Origin: an uncultured Bacteroidales bacterium
GTDB taxonomy: Bacteria; Bacteroidota; Bacteroidia; Bacteroidales; UBA932
Length of the DNA: 56,754 nt
NCBI GenBank assembly: GCA_946415475.1
Contig: CAMKSQ010000011.1
Span: forward strand, 1-56,754
Direction: 5' to 3'
The position numbers and the translations under genes are program-made. The notes under the pieces are model-generated. The model searched no databases, was not told the origin of the DNA, and worked only from the letters and a program-made list of their open reading frames with translations. Each line of letters begins with the position of its first letter. Within the stretch, counting starts at the first letter, position 1. Of the stretch, positions 34,269 to 42,745 are shown piece by piece.

Positions 34269-35044
34269 TGGAAATTACTCTTCAAGAGTTTAACGAAGTT
34301 ATCGACGCCCTGGAAAAAGGCGAGCTTCGCGTTGCCCAAAAAGTGGACGGCGAGTGGGTGGTGAACCGGCACGTAAAAGAAGTCATCCTGGCCGGCTTCA
34401 AGCTGGGCGCCATCACGGAGATGAGCGAAGGGCAGTTCTCCTTCTTCGACAAAGACACTTTCCCGGTGCGGAAGTTCAAGGTCGATGACGGTGTGCGTAT
34501 CGTCCCCGGCGGCTCCAGCATCCGGCGCGGCGCGTACCTGGCAAAAGGCAGCATCGTCATGCCTCCTGCCTATGTGAACGTCGGTGCATACGTAGGGGAG
34601 GGCACGATGGTCGACAGTCACGTCACCATCGGCTCCTGCGCCCAGGTGGGGAAAAATATCCATATATCGGCCTCTACGCAGATCGGCGGTGTGCTGGAAC
34701 CCGCGGGCGCCCTGCCCACCATCATCGAAGACGGTGCGTTCGTGGGCGGCAACTGCGGCATCTATGAGGGCACCATCGTGCAGGAAGGCGCCGTGATTGC
34801 CTCCGGCGTCATCATCACTTCGTCCACGGCCATTTTCGACGCCACCACCGGCAGTTTCATCAAACGCAATGCCGATGGCCGCATCGTCGTACCCCGTAAC
34901 GCCGTGGTAGTGAGCGGCTCCAAGCCCATCATTCGCGACGGCAAGCCCCTGGAGAGCGGCGTGCACCTGTACTGCCCCGTGATTGTGAAATACAGGGACG
35001 AAAAAACCGCCGGCAGTGTCCATCTGGAGGACATGCTGCGGTAG
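34268..35044 (+). CDS. dapD: Tetrahydrodipicolinate N-succinyltransferase
   Basis: 258 aa. Left-handed beta-helix acyltransferase; hexapeptide repeats occupy the middle (VRIVPGGSSIRRGAYLAKGS, ANVGAY-like turns, GTMVDSHVTIGSCAQVGKNI, GGNCGIYEGTIVQEGAVIAS). It succinylates tetrahydrodipicolinate, which shows that this organism uses the succinylase branch to diaminopimelate rather than DapL or Ddh alone. The start codon overlaps the dapA stop. Confidence 0.95.
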   Translation: MEITLQEFNEVIDALEKGELRVAQKVDGEWVVNRHVKEVILAGFKLGAITEMSEGQFSFFDKDTFPVRKFKVDDGVRIVPGGSSIRRGAYLAKGSIVMPPAYVNVGAYVGEGTMVDSHVTIGSCAQVGKNIHISASTQIGGVLEPAGALPTIIEDGAFVGGNCGIYEGTIVQEGAVIASGVIITSSTAIFDATTGSFIKRNADGRIVVPRNAVVVSGSKPIIRDGKPLESGVHLYCPVIVKYRDEKTAGSVHLEDMLR

Positions 35045-35068
35045 TGACCATTTAAAGAAAAGAAGATT

Positions 35069-36058
35069 ATGATAGTTGCAGTTGTTGGCGCAACGGGCCT
35101 GGTGGGCTCGAAGATGTTGGAAGTGCTGCAGGAACGCCAGTTCCCGGTGACGGAGTTGTTGCCGGTGGCCTCGGCGCGCTCCTGGGGAAAGAAAGTGAAG
35201 TTCCAGGGCGAGGAATGGACGGTAATCAGTGCCGATGAAGCCATCGCCCGCAAGCCTGCGCTGGCTATTTTCAGCGCCGGCGGAGCGGCATCGGCAGAAC
35301 TCGCGCCCAAGTTTGCGGCCGTCGGCTGCTACGTGGTGGACAATTCCTCCTACTGGCGCATGGATCCGTCGGTCCCGCTGGTGGTTCCGGAAATCAATGC
35401 CGATGTCCTCACGAAGGAGGACCATATCATCGCCAACCCCAACTGCTCCACCATCCAGATGGTGCTTCCGCTCGCACCGCTGCACAAGGCCTATGGCATC
35501 AAGCGCATCGTGGTGAGCACTTACCAGAGTGTCACCGGCGCCGGCCAGCGGGGCATCGAGCAGCTGGAAGCGGAACGTGCCGGCGGCTCCGGCAGCAAGT
35601 TCCCGCACCCGATCGACCTGAACATCCTGCCGCACATCGACTCTTTCCTGCCGGACGGCTACACCAAGGAGGAGATGAAGATGGTGAACGAAACGCGTAA
35701 AATCCTCAGGGACAGCAGCATCGCCGTCAGCGCCACCACCGTGCGTGTGCCGGTAAAGGGCGGCCATTCGGAGAGTGTCAACCTGGAATTCCGCAAGCCT
35801 TATGACCTGGCAGAGGCACGTCAGCTCATGGCCGATATGCCCGGCGTGGTCATTCAGGATGACCCTGCCAACAACGTGTACCCCATGCCGCTGTATGCCT
35901 GGGGGAAGGACGAGGTCTTTGTGGGCCGTATCCGCCGGGATCCGTCGGTAGAAAACGGAATGAACCTTTGGTGCGTAAGTGACAATATCCGCAAAGGCGC
36001 CGCCACCAACGCCGTGCAAATCGCCCAGGTTCTCCTGGCCAAGGGCTGGCTGGGCTGA
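35069..36058 (+). CDS. asd: Aspartate-semialdehyde dehydrogenase
   Basis: 329 aa. N-terminal NADP-binding motif VVGATGLVGSKML, catalytic Cys in NPNCSTIQM, substrate Arg/His region (VKGGHSESVNLEF). It reduces aspartyl phosphate to the semialdehyde used by DapA and by homoserine dehydrogenase, both encoded in this operon. 24 nt after dapD and 13 nt before dapE. Confidence 0.95.
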   Translation: MIVAVVGATGLVGSKMLEVLQERQFPVTELLPVASARSWGKKVKFQGEEWTVISADEAIARKPALAIFSAGGAASAELAPKFAAVGCYVVDNSSYWRMDPSVPLVVPEINADVLTKEDHIIANPNCSTIQMVLPLAPLHKAYGIKRIVVSTYQSVTGAGQRGIEQLEAERAGGSGSKFPHPIDLNILPHIDSFLPDGYTKEEMKMVNETRKILRDSSIAVSATTVRVPVKGGHSESVNLEFRKPYDLAEARQLMADMPGVVIQDDPANNVYPMPLYAWGKDEVFVGRIRRDPSVENGMNLWCVSDNIRKGAATNAVQIAQVLLAKGWLG

Positions 36059-36071
36059 AACCGCTAGAAGC

Positions 36072-37280
36072 ATGAACTGGACTTTTTTCAAAGAGCTTTT
36101 GTCGATAGATTCCACTTCCGGAAAGGAGCGGGAGGTGGCCGAGTGGCTTCTCACGCAGCTGGAAGCCCCGGTAGTGGAGCCCATGGAAGTGGGCGACGGC
36201 ACCCTGAACCTCTTCCTGAAGTGGGGCACCCCCAAGGTGGTGTTCTGTACGCACATGGACACGGTGCCTCCGTATATAGGTCCTTGTTTTCCGGAAGGCA
36301 TATGCCTCACGGAAACGTCGCTTCGCGACCCCTCCCATTCGCAGCGTGCTAAAGCACGGCTGTGGGCCCCTCCCTCTTATGCGGCCGAGGGTGGCCACAG
36401 TTTCCGTGAGGCACATGCCTCCCGGGAACATGAACAGGAGGAAGAAGTGAAAATTACTGGTCGGGGAAGTTGCGATGCGAAGGGGCAGTTGTTTGCGATG
36501 TATACGGCGTGTAAGGAGTTGGAGGCCAGTGGGTGCACGGACTTTGGCCTGTTGTTGCTGGCAGGGGAGGAGACGGGATCCTGGGGGGCCAAGGCGTTCT
36601 CCAAGACCGGGTTCCAGGCACCGTTCCTCATTGTGGGGGAACCCACGGAGAACAAGATGGTGAGTGCCTCCAAGGGCACCAAGTCGTATGACCTTACTTT
36701 CCACGGCGAGGCTTTCCACTCCGGGTATCCGCAGTATGGCGTAAGCGCCGTGGACCTGTTCAACGCCTTTTACAACCAGCTGAAGGCCAAGGACTTCGGG
36801 GAGGACCCGGTGCTGGGGGCCACCACCTGGAACGTGGGGCTGGTGCACAGCGACAACCCGCAGAACATCCTGTCCCCGGAGCTCAGCTGCCGCCTGTACT
36901 TCCGCACCACTTTTGTGAGCGACCAGCCCGTCCAGGACTGGATGGGCCAAGTGGCAGAAGGCATGGGCCTTTCTGGAACATTTGCCCGTACAGGGTCGCG
37001 AAGCGACGTGGAAGAAAGGCCTATGCCTTCTGTCACGGTAGTGCCCCGCGGAGGGGATGCCCCGGCGCGGTACGTCACGCTGCCTGGCTTCGAGAGCGCG
37101 CCCGTGGCCTTCGGCAGCGATGCGCCGCACCTCACCGGCTTCGGCCACAAAATCATCTGCGGCCCCGGCACCATCCGCGTGGCGCATCGACCGGACGAAC
37201 ACGTCCTGGTGCACGACCTGGAAACCGCCGTTGCCCAGTATGTGAGAATGTACCACGCCCTGCTCTGCGGTGGGAAGTAA
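36072..37280 (+). CDS. dapE: M20-family amidohydrolase, probable succinyl-DAP desuccinylase, with in-frame insertions
   Basis: 402 aa from ATG 36072, some 40-50 residues above related M20 enzymes. Metal-binding CTHMDTVPP (His and Asp), GRGSCDAKGQ (bridging Asp) and catalytic Glu in AGEETGS are intact, and the dimerisation lid (SYDLTFHGEAFHSGYPQYGV) follows. Position between asd and dapB supports DapE. Residues about 72-120 are a translated palindromic element inserted between the first and second metal motifs. A reduced element codes about 295-321 (FARTGSRSDVEERPMP). The longer frame starting at 35979 overlaps asd and was rejected. ArgE- or peptidase T-like activity cannot be excluded. Confidence 0.85.
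   Translation: MNWTFFKELLSIDSTSGKEREVAEWLLTQLEAPVVEPMEVGDGTLNLFLKWGTPKVVFCTHMDTVPPYIGPCFPEGICLTETSLRDPSHSQRAKARLWAPPSYAAEGGHSFREAHASREHEQEEEVKITGRGSCDAKGQLFAMYTACKELEASGCTDFGLLLLAGEETGSWGAKAFSKTGFQAPFLIVGEPTENKMVSASKGTKSYDLTFHGEAFHSGYPQYGVSAVDLFNAFYNQLKAKDFGEDPVLGATTWNVGLVHSDNPQNILSPELSCRLYFRTTFVSDQPVQDWMGQVAEGMGLSGTFARTGSRSDVEERPMPSVTVVPRGGDAPARYVTLPGFESAPVAFGSDAPHLTGFGHKIICGPGTIRVAHRPDEHVLVHDLETAVAQYVRMYHALLCGGK
36285..36430 (+). repeat. Palindromic in-frame element, dapE copy 1 (subfamily 1)
   Basis: Inverted arms 36285-36316 and 36400-36430 pair over about 31 positions with one indel and three transition mismatches. The 83-nt core keeps CGGCTGTGGGCCCCTCCC and GGCCGAGGGTGGCCA of the murB copy 2, but its left part is GTCGCTTCGCGACCCC. 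It is translated in a frame different from that of the murB copies. Confidence 0.92.
36955..37032 (-). repeat. Reduced palindromic element, dapE copy 2
   Basis: 20-bp inverted arms (36955-36974 and 37013-37032; 19 of 20 paired, one transition) enclose 38 nt. On the minus strand the core contains GTCGCTTCGCGACCC, identical to the left end of dapE copy 1, but nothing of the GGGCCCCTCCC half. In-frame. Confidence 0.8.
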
Positions 37281-37297
37281 TAGAAAAAGGATGAAGT

Positions 37298-37960
37298 ATG
37301 ATTAAAGTGATAATAAGTGGCTACGGAAAGATGGGCCACATGATAGAAGCGGAACTCAAGCGGAGAGGCATCGAGCTGGTGGACGCCAGCGAGGATATCA
37401 CCGCCACGGACCCGGCTGTGGCCGGGGAGTGCGTGTGCATCGACTTTACCACCCCTGAGGCTTTCCGGAAAAATTACCCTTTCATCGCCACCCACTTCAA
37501 GGCGGCGGTCGTGGGCACCACCGGCTGGAACGACATCAAAGACCAGGTGATAAAGGCTTTCGAACAGGCCGATACCCCCATGATTTACGCCTCCAACTTC
37601 TCGCTGGGCGTAAACGCGCTGTTCAAGGCCATCGAAAAGGCTTCGGCCCTTCTCAAAGATGCCGGCTACACGCCTGAGATTGAGGAAATCCATCACATCC
37701 ACAAGCTGGACGCCCCTTCCGGAACGGCCAAATCCATGGCGGAACTCGTGGAGGCCTGCCTGAACGAAACCCCGGAAATCACCTCCATCCGTGAAGGGGA
37801 AGTGCCTGGTACCCATACGCTTACCCTGACATCGACCTGCGACAAACTCACCTTGCGCCACGAGGCTTTCTCCCGCGAAGGCTTTGCCAAAGGCGCCGTG
37901 GTGGCCGCCCTCAAAACCGAAACCCTGAAAGGGGTGCACGAATTTAGCGAACTCCTATAA
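37298..37960 (+). CDS. dapB: 4-hydroxy-tetrahydrodipicolinate reductase
   Basis: 220 aa, short form. NAD(P)-binding ISGYGKMGHMIE at the N terminus, the FTTPEAF and GTTGW segments, and the catalytic EIHHIHKLDAPSGTA. Makes tetrahydrodipicolinate for DapD. Its TAA overlaps the ATG of the next gene (TAATG), so translation of the two is coupled. Confidence 0.95.
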   Translation: MIKVIISGYGKMGHMIEAELKRRGIELVDASEDITATDPAVAGECVCIDFTTPEAFRKNYPFIATHFKAAVVGTTGWNDIKDQVIKAFEQADTPMIYASNFSLGVNALFKAIEKASALLKDAGYTPEIEEIHHIHKLDAPSGTAKSMAELVEACLNETPEITSIREGEVPGTHTLTLTSTCDKLTLRHEAFSREGFAKGAVVAALKTETLKGVHEFSELL

Positions 37961-40032
37961 TGATCAGCGTCCTCAAATTTGGCGGCTCGTCCGTGGCCTC
38001 CGCGACTGCCATGTCGCGCGTGCTGGATATCGTGGAAAAAGAGCAGGGCAAGGTGGTGCTCATTTCCAGTGCCATCAGCGGCTGCACGGATGCCTTCCTG
38101 AAGGGGGACGATGCGAGCATCGCCGCCATGGAAGCCCGGCACCGGGATATCGTCACACGCCTTTTCACCGGCGAGGAACGCACCCGGGTGCAGGCACAGG
38201 TGGACGCCCTTTTCGGCGAACTGAGAAAAGCCCCCAAGGAGGAGCAGGTGACCTACGGCGAACTCCTTTCCACCACCATCCTCGCGGCCAAATTGAAGAC
38301 GGAAGCCCGCCGCACCGCCTGGCTGGACTCCCGCGACCTGGTGGTCAAGGATGATGAGCCGCTGACTTACAGCAAGATAAAAACGGCTTTCGATACCATT
38401 GAGGCCGATATTTACGTGGCGCCGGGCTTCATCTGCCGGGACCAAAACGGCAAGGTAAGCACCCTGGGCCGCGGCGGTTCCGACTACACTGCTGCTCTAT
38501 ATGCAGCTGCCATCCAGGCGGACAAGCTCCAGATTTGGACTGATGTCCCCGGTATCATGACGGCCAACCCTAAACAGGTGGGCAGCGCCCGCACCATCCC
38601 GCGGATGTCGTATGCGGCCGCCCTGGACATGGCTTCGCACGGAGCCAAGGTGCTGTATGCACCCACCGTGGCACCGGCCATGGCCGCCGGTATCGACATT
38701 GAAATCCGCAATACCTTTGCTCCGGACGGGAAATTTACCGTGATTGGCGCGGAGAAGGACCCCACAAGGTGGATTGGCGTGGCCTCCGAGGGCGGGAATA
38801 TCCGCCTTGTGGGCGCTCAGGAGATGGCCGATCAGGTCGACCATGACGGGGCAGACGCCGACCGCGCCTCCAAGGCTCTCACGGAGGCGGGCATTGCCGC
38901 CAAGAGCATATCGGCCCAAGGCGGCGGCCTGGACATTGTGGTGCGGCCGGGCGTGCTGGACAAGGCGCTCCGGGCCCTCCACCGGGCCTTCTTCCAGGAG
39001 CTGCCGGTGAAGGAAGTGAACCTGTTCATCGCCGGCGACGGCGCCGTGGCAAGGGCCCTTATCGGCCTCATTGACCAGACGGCGGAAACCGTGAAGGAAC
39101 GCACCGGGAAGGTGCTGCGGATTGTGGGCCGGGCCAATAGCCGGAAATTCGGCTTGGACGCCGGCGGCCATCCGCAGCCGGACCGCGAAGGAGACTATAT
39201 TGACGCCATCCTGAGCCAGGCCACCCAAGGTGCGCTCTTTGTGGACGTTACCAATAGCGAAACCCTTTACAAACGCTATACGGAGCTGCTGGAGGCCGGT
39301 ATCGGCATTATTTCCAGCAACCGCCGCTCCTTTGCCGTGCCGTATGCCGACTATGCCGCCATCCGGGCCGCCGCGCGCGAAAACGGCGTGCCGCTCCGCT
39401 ACGAAACCACGGTAGGCGCGGCCCTGCCCATGCTGGAATCCATCACCCGCGGCACCAACAGCTGCGACGAGATTCTCTCCATCGAGGCAGTGGTCTCCTG
39501 CACGCTGAACCAGATTCTGGGCGATTACCGCCCCGGCGGCGAGAGCTTTGCCTCGCTGGTTCGCAAGGCGCAGGCCGCCGGCCTCACGGAAAAAGACCCG
39601 CGCATGGACCTCAGCGGCAAGGACGCCCTCCGCAAGCTCCTCATCCTTGCTCGCGAAGCCGGCGCCCAGCTGGAAGAAAAGGATGTGCGCATTACGCCCA
39701 TCGTCCCGCCAGAGCGCTTCAAAGGCAGCCTGGACGATTTTTACGCCGCCCTGGAGGAGAGCGAGCCGGAGCTGGCCCGTCAGGAGAACGCCGCCGCCAG
39801 TCAGGGGTTCCGCCGCCGCTTTGTGGCCTGGCTGGAAAAAACGCCGGCGGGCTATCAGGCGGGTATCGGCATCCGGAACGTGGCGCCCGTGCACCCGGCC
39901 TACCACCTCCGCGGCACGGAAAACGCCATCATCGTCCGGAGTGCCTTCCACCCCTATCCGCTGGTAATCCAGGGCCCCGGTGAAGGCGCCCGCGACGCCG
40001 CCAGCAGTATCCTGAACGACATTTTACGGTAG
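37960..40032 (+). CDS. thrA: Bifunctional aspartokinase / homoserine dehydrogenase, shortened regulatory region
   Basis: 690 aa, against roughly 810-820 for ThrA of E. coli and Bacteroides. The aspartokinase domain (KFGGSSV at 6-12; TLGRGGSDYTAA; WTDVPGIMTANP) runs to about residue 265. One ACT-like segment (about 265-350, GVASEGGNIRLVGAQEMADQ) leads into homoserine dehydrogenase from about 351 (AGDGAVARAL for NAD(P); TNSCDEILS; GKDALRKLLILARE). Roughly 120 residues of kinase lobe and regulatory interface are missing compared with usual ThrA, so threonine feedback may be altered. It supplies aspartyl phosphate to asd and homoserine to the threonine/methionine branch. Last gene of the dap operon; a terminator follows. 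Confidence 0.9.
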   Translation: MISVLKFGGSSVASATAMSRVLDIVEKEQGKVVLISSAISGCTDAFLKGDDASIAAMEARHRDIVTRLFTGEERTRVQAQVDALFGELRKAPKEEQVTYGELLSTTILAAKLKTEARRTAWLDSRDLVVKDDEPLTYSKIKTAFDTIEADIYVAPGFICRDQNGKVSTLGRGGSDYTAALYAAAIQADKLQIWTDVPGIMTANPKQVGSARTIPRMSYAAALDMASHGAKVLYAPTVAPAMAAGIDIEIRNTFAPDGKFTVIGAEKDPTRWIGVASEGGNIRLVGAQEMADQVDHDGADADRASKALTEAGIAAKSISAQGGGLDIVVRPGVLDKALRALHRAFFQELPVKEVNLFIAGDGAVARALIGLIDQTAETVKERTGKVLRIVGRANSRKFGLDAGGHPQPDREGDYIDAILSQATQGALFVDVTNSETLYKRYTELLEAGIGIISSNRRSFAVPYADYAAIRAAARENGVPLRYETTVGAALPMLESITRGTNSCDEILSIEAVVSCTLNQILGDYRPGGESFASLVRKAQAAGLTEKDPRMDLSGKDALRKLLILAREAGAQLEEKDVRITPIVPPERFKGSLDDFYAALEESEPELARQENAAASQGFRRRFVAWLEKTPAGYQAGIGIRNVAPVHPAYHLRGTENAIIVRSAFHPYPLVIQGPGEGARDAASSILNDILR

Positions 40033-40076
40033 TAAATTTACCGCTTTCCGGCAGCGCCATCGCCACTGCAGACTTA

Positions 40077-40111
40077 GGCGTCACATAGTTTTGTGGCGCC
40101 GTTTATTTTTT
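40077..40111 (+). terminator. Terminator of the dap operon
   Basis: GGCGTCAC (40077-40084) pairs with GTGGCGCC (40093-40100; 7 of 8) with an 8-nt loop, followed by GTTTATTTTTT. The loop end overlaps the next promoter's -33 box. Confidence 0.65.
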
Positions 40112-40120
40112 CTATCTTTG
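40090..40120 (+). promoter_or_regulatory. Promoter of the M6 protease gene, nested in the terminator
   Basis: TTTG (40090-40093), 19 nt, TATCTTTG (40113-40120): full consensus. The -33 box straddles loop and stem of the upstream terminator. The ATG is 25 nt downstream of the -7 box. Confidence 0.8.
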
Positions 40121-40145
40121 CATTGAGTATCAACTGTCTGGCGTT

Positions 40146-42734
40146 ATGAAAAAGTTCTTTTGCTTTATGATGGCCATGATGATGGCCAGTGCGGCTGTCC
40201 TGAGGGCCGATGTAGCCACACCTTATCCCGTTCAAATGAAACAGCCGGATGGCAGCACCATTGTTCTCAGGATTCATGGTGACGAGTTTTATAGCTGGTA
40301 TACATCGGAAGATGGCGCAACGCTGTACGAAAGAAGTGCCGATGGCTGGTGGCGACCATCTGGTTCCGCCAGATTGAATGCGCCGGCGCTTCAGCGGGCG
40401 AATGAGCTGCGTGCCAGGCGGGAGAGCCAGATTAGACCGAGAAGCAGGGACGGTCTGGGTTTGGGTTGGGGCAGCAATCACTTTCTGGTTCTTCTTATAG
40501 AATGGTCGGATATGCCCTTTCAGGCTGGTGCAGAAGACTATTTCAGGCGTGCGCTGAATGAGCCCGGCTTTTCCGATAATGGTTGCGTCGGGTCAGCCAG
40601 GGATTACTATATAGATGCTTCCTACGGTGGTTTTTCGCCCGTTTTCGATGTGATCGGACCTGTGACACTGAACAGGAGACAATATGATTTTCCACAGGAC
40701 GATACTGACGGAAAGCATTATGAAATGGCAAGAGAGATGATAAAAGAAGCCGTACAGTTTCTGGATGGGAGTGTGGATTTTTCTATCTATGACAACAATC
40801 ATGATGGTTCCATTGACAATATCTATTTCTTTTATCCGGGTTATGGGGCTGACTCTGGCGCATGGGGAGCGATATGGCCGCATTCTTCAAAAATCGTGGA
40901 TGATAACAATGTTTACGATGGCGTGAAAATTGGAACGTATGCCTGTTCTTCAGAAATGTATGGCAATTACAGCGGTGAACGTATAGGAATAGGAACTTTC
41001 TGCCATGAGTTTGGTCATGTGATTGGTCTGCCGGACCTGTATGATACGGATGAATTCAATAATGGATCGGCACGTAACCCTTCTTCATGGAATTTAATGG
41101 CTGCAGGTAACCACAATGCAGAGGGGCGTATCCCGGCAAGGATGAGTACCTATGAGCGGTATTTGCTGGGTTACCTGACCGCTGAGGATATACAGGATCT
41201 TTCCGCAGAGGGAGAAAAAAATATTTTGAACCTATCGGAAAAGGTCTTTTATAAACTGCCGTCGGGCAATGACGGAGAATTTTTTTTGCCGGAGGTGCGT
41301 GATGGACGCGGATGGGACAGTCCGCTTCCGCCGGGCTTAATCCTGTATCATATCGACCGTTCGCAGAATCTTGTGGGCGGGCGCACGGCAGCCTGGCGTT
41401 GGGACAACTGGCAGCTGATTAACGGATATGACTCCCATCCCTGCGACTACATATTGTTGGCAGAACAGACCGACGCTTATATGGATTATCGCAGGTGGGT
41501 TTTCCCGAGCAATACAGAACTGGACTATCATACAACGTCGCGTGAACTGGATGCCTGGGACGGAACCATACCCTATAACCTGACCAATATCGCATATGCC
41601 GATGGCAAGGCGACATTTACCGTCTCCGCGGGACGTCGCTCCGTGTCCGGATTCGTGACCTCTGCCGTGGATGGTTCTGCCATATCCAAGGCTGTCGTTG
41701 TGGTTTCCAGACCCAATGTAAGCACGAGGGCCAAGGCAGTTACTTTGACGGCGGCAAGACAGGAATCTCTATACGAAACGACAACCGACGAAAAAGGCTT
41801 GTACGTTGTTAAATTATCTGAGGATGACCCGATGGAGTTGGACGTGTATGTCTTTGCTTCAAACTATATAGCAGCCATGGAAACCCTCACGGGTCATATC
41901 ATGCGCAAAAATTTTTCAATGACTCCCGTCATTGCCGAGCCTGTAGATAAAGTACTGACAAAGGCAAATTTGCCAACTGACGCGGTGGCCTACTACGGTT
42001 ATAGTCAGGTCGGGCAGAATTATACGGTTGCCCAGAAGTTTACAGCGGAGGAGTTGAAAGAGCATGTCGGGAAAACCCTCGCAAGTATTTCTTTCAATTG
42101 TAGGGCGGACGGTGAAGAAGTGTATGTTTTTGTTGATTTTGGAACTACCACCCGCGCGCTGATGCAGCGGGTCTGGTATGTAGATACAGGCATAAGCGGA
42201 TCCTTGATTAATCAGGTAGATGTGTCGGCGGAGAACCTGCGTATCCCTGCCGATACGGACCTATACGTGGGCTACCTGATAAAGAACGCCAACACGGGAT
42301 ATGCTATTTGGACGGATGACCCGAGAACGGGCAAGGCAAACCCTGGAGGCTTTTACTTGCAGAATGTTTTTTCTACGCAGCCGGGAGGGAAGTGGATAGA
42401 CCCTCGGATAGATTGGAGCTCACCCACTACCAATGCCATGATTGGATTCACAGTGAGAAGCGAATACGAACTCAACGAAGGTGCATCTCTTATGGATATG
42501 GGACTCTGCTATATTGTCCTGCCATCTTCATTAAAAGCAGGAGAAAACTTGGACTTGACCTTGGAGATAAGCCGGTCTCATACGCCAGTAGGTATCACAT
42601 GGCATTATGACGGGAAGAGGGTAGAAGGGACGACCATTACTCTTACCCCGGGGAGACATACCATCCTGGCCGATATTTATTTCATAGATGGTGATCAGCA
42701 AAGTATAGAGTCTGTCATCACCGTAGAACAATAA
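40146..42734 (+). CDS. Secreted M6-family (immune inhibitor A-like) metalloprotease
   Basis: 862 aa. Signal peptide to about residue 21. The N-terminal segment (DVATPYPVQMKQPDGSTIVL; EDGATLYERSADGWW) is typical of Bacteroidetes M6 proteases. The zinc site is HEFGH at residues 287-291, with the following GLPDLYDTD supplying further ligands. After the catalytic domain (to about 495) comes a carboxypeptidase-regulatory-like beta domain (VSGFVTSAVDGSAISKAVVV) and beta-rich C-terminal domains. No type IX secretion signal of the usual kind is seen at the C terminus. GC content is lower than in flanking housekeeping genes. Eleven nt before a BACON lipoprotein gene. Confidence 0.85.
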   Translation: MKKFFCFMMAMMMASAAVLRADVATPYPVQMKQPDGSTIVLRIHGDEFYSWYTSEDGATLYERSADGWWRPSGSARLNAPALQRANELRARRESQIRPRSRDGLGLGWGSNHFLVLLIEWSDMPFQAGAEDYFRRALNEPGFSDNGCVGSARDYYIDASYGGFSPVFDVIGPVTLNRRQYDFPQDDTDGKHYEMAREMIKEAVQFLDGSVDFSIYDNNHDGSIDNIYFFYPGYGADSGAWGAIWPHSSKIVDDNNVYDGVKIGTYACSSEMYGNYSGERIGIGTFCHEFGHVIGLPDLYDTDEFNNGSARNPSSWNLMAAGNHNAEGRIPARMSTYERYLLGYLTAEDIQDLSAEGEKNILNLSEKVFYKLPSGNDGEFFLPEVRDGRGWDSPLPPGLILYHIDRSQNLVGGRTAAWRWDNWQLINGYDSHPCDYILLAEQTDAYMDYRRWVFPSNTELDYHTTSRELDAWDGTIPYNLTNIAYADGKATFTVSAGRRSVSGFVTSAVDGSAISKAVVVVSRPNVSTRAKAVTLTAARQESLYETTTDEKGLYVVKLSEDDPMELDVYVFASNYIAAMETLTGHIMRKNFSMTPVIAEPVDKVLTKANLPTDAVAYYGYSQVGQNYTVAQKFTAEELKEHVGKTLASISFNCRADGEEVYVFVDFGTTTRALMQRVWYVDTGISGSLINQVDVSAENLRIPADTDLYVGYLIKNANTGYAIWTDDPRTGKANPGGFYLQNVFSTQPGGKWIDPRIDWSSPTTNAMIGFTVRSEYELNEGASLMDMGLCYIVLPSSLKAGENLDLTLEISRSHTPVGITWHYDGKRVEGTTITLTPGRHTILADIYFIDGDQQSIESVITVEQ

Positions 42735-42745
42735 ATGACAAACGT

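Noticed and set aside
40146..42734. Type IX secretion signal at the end of the M6 protease
   Set aside because: The C terminus has neither the usual length nor the Gly-Lys motifs of T9SS sorting domains; it ends in ordinary beta strands.
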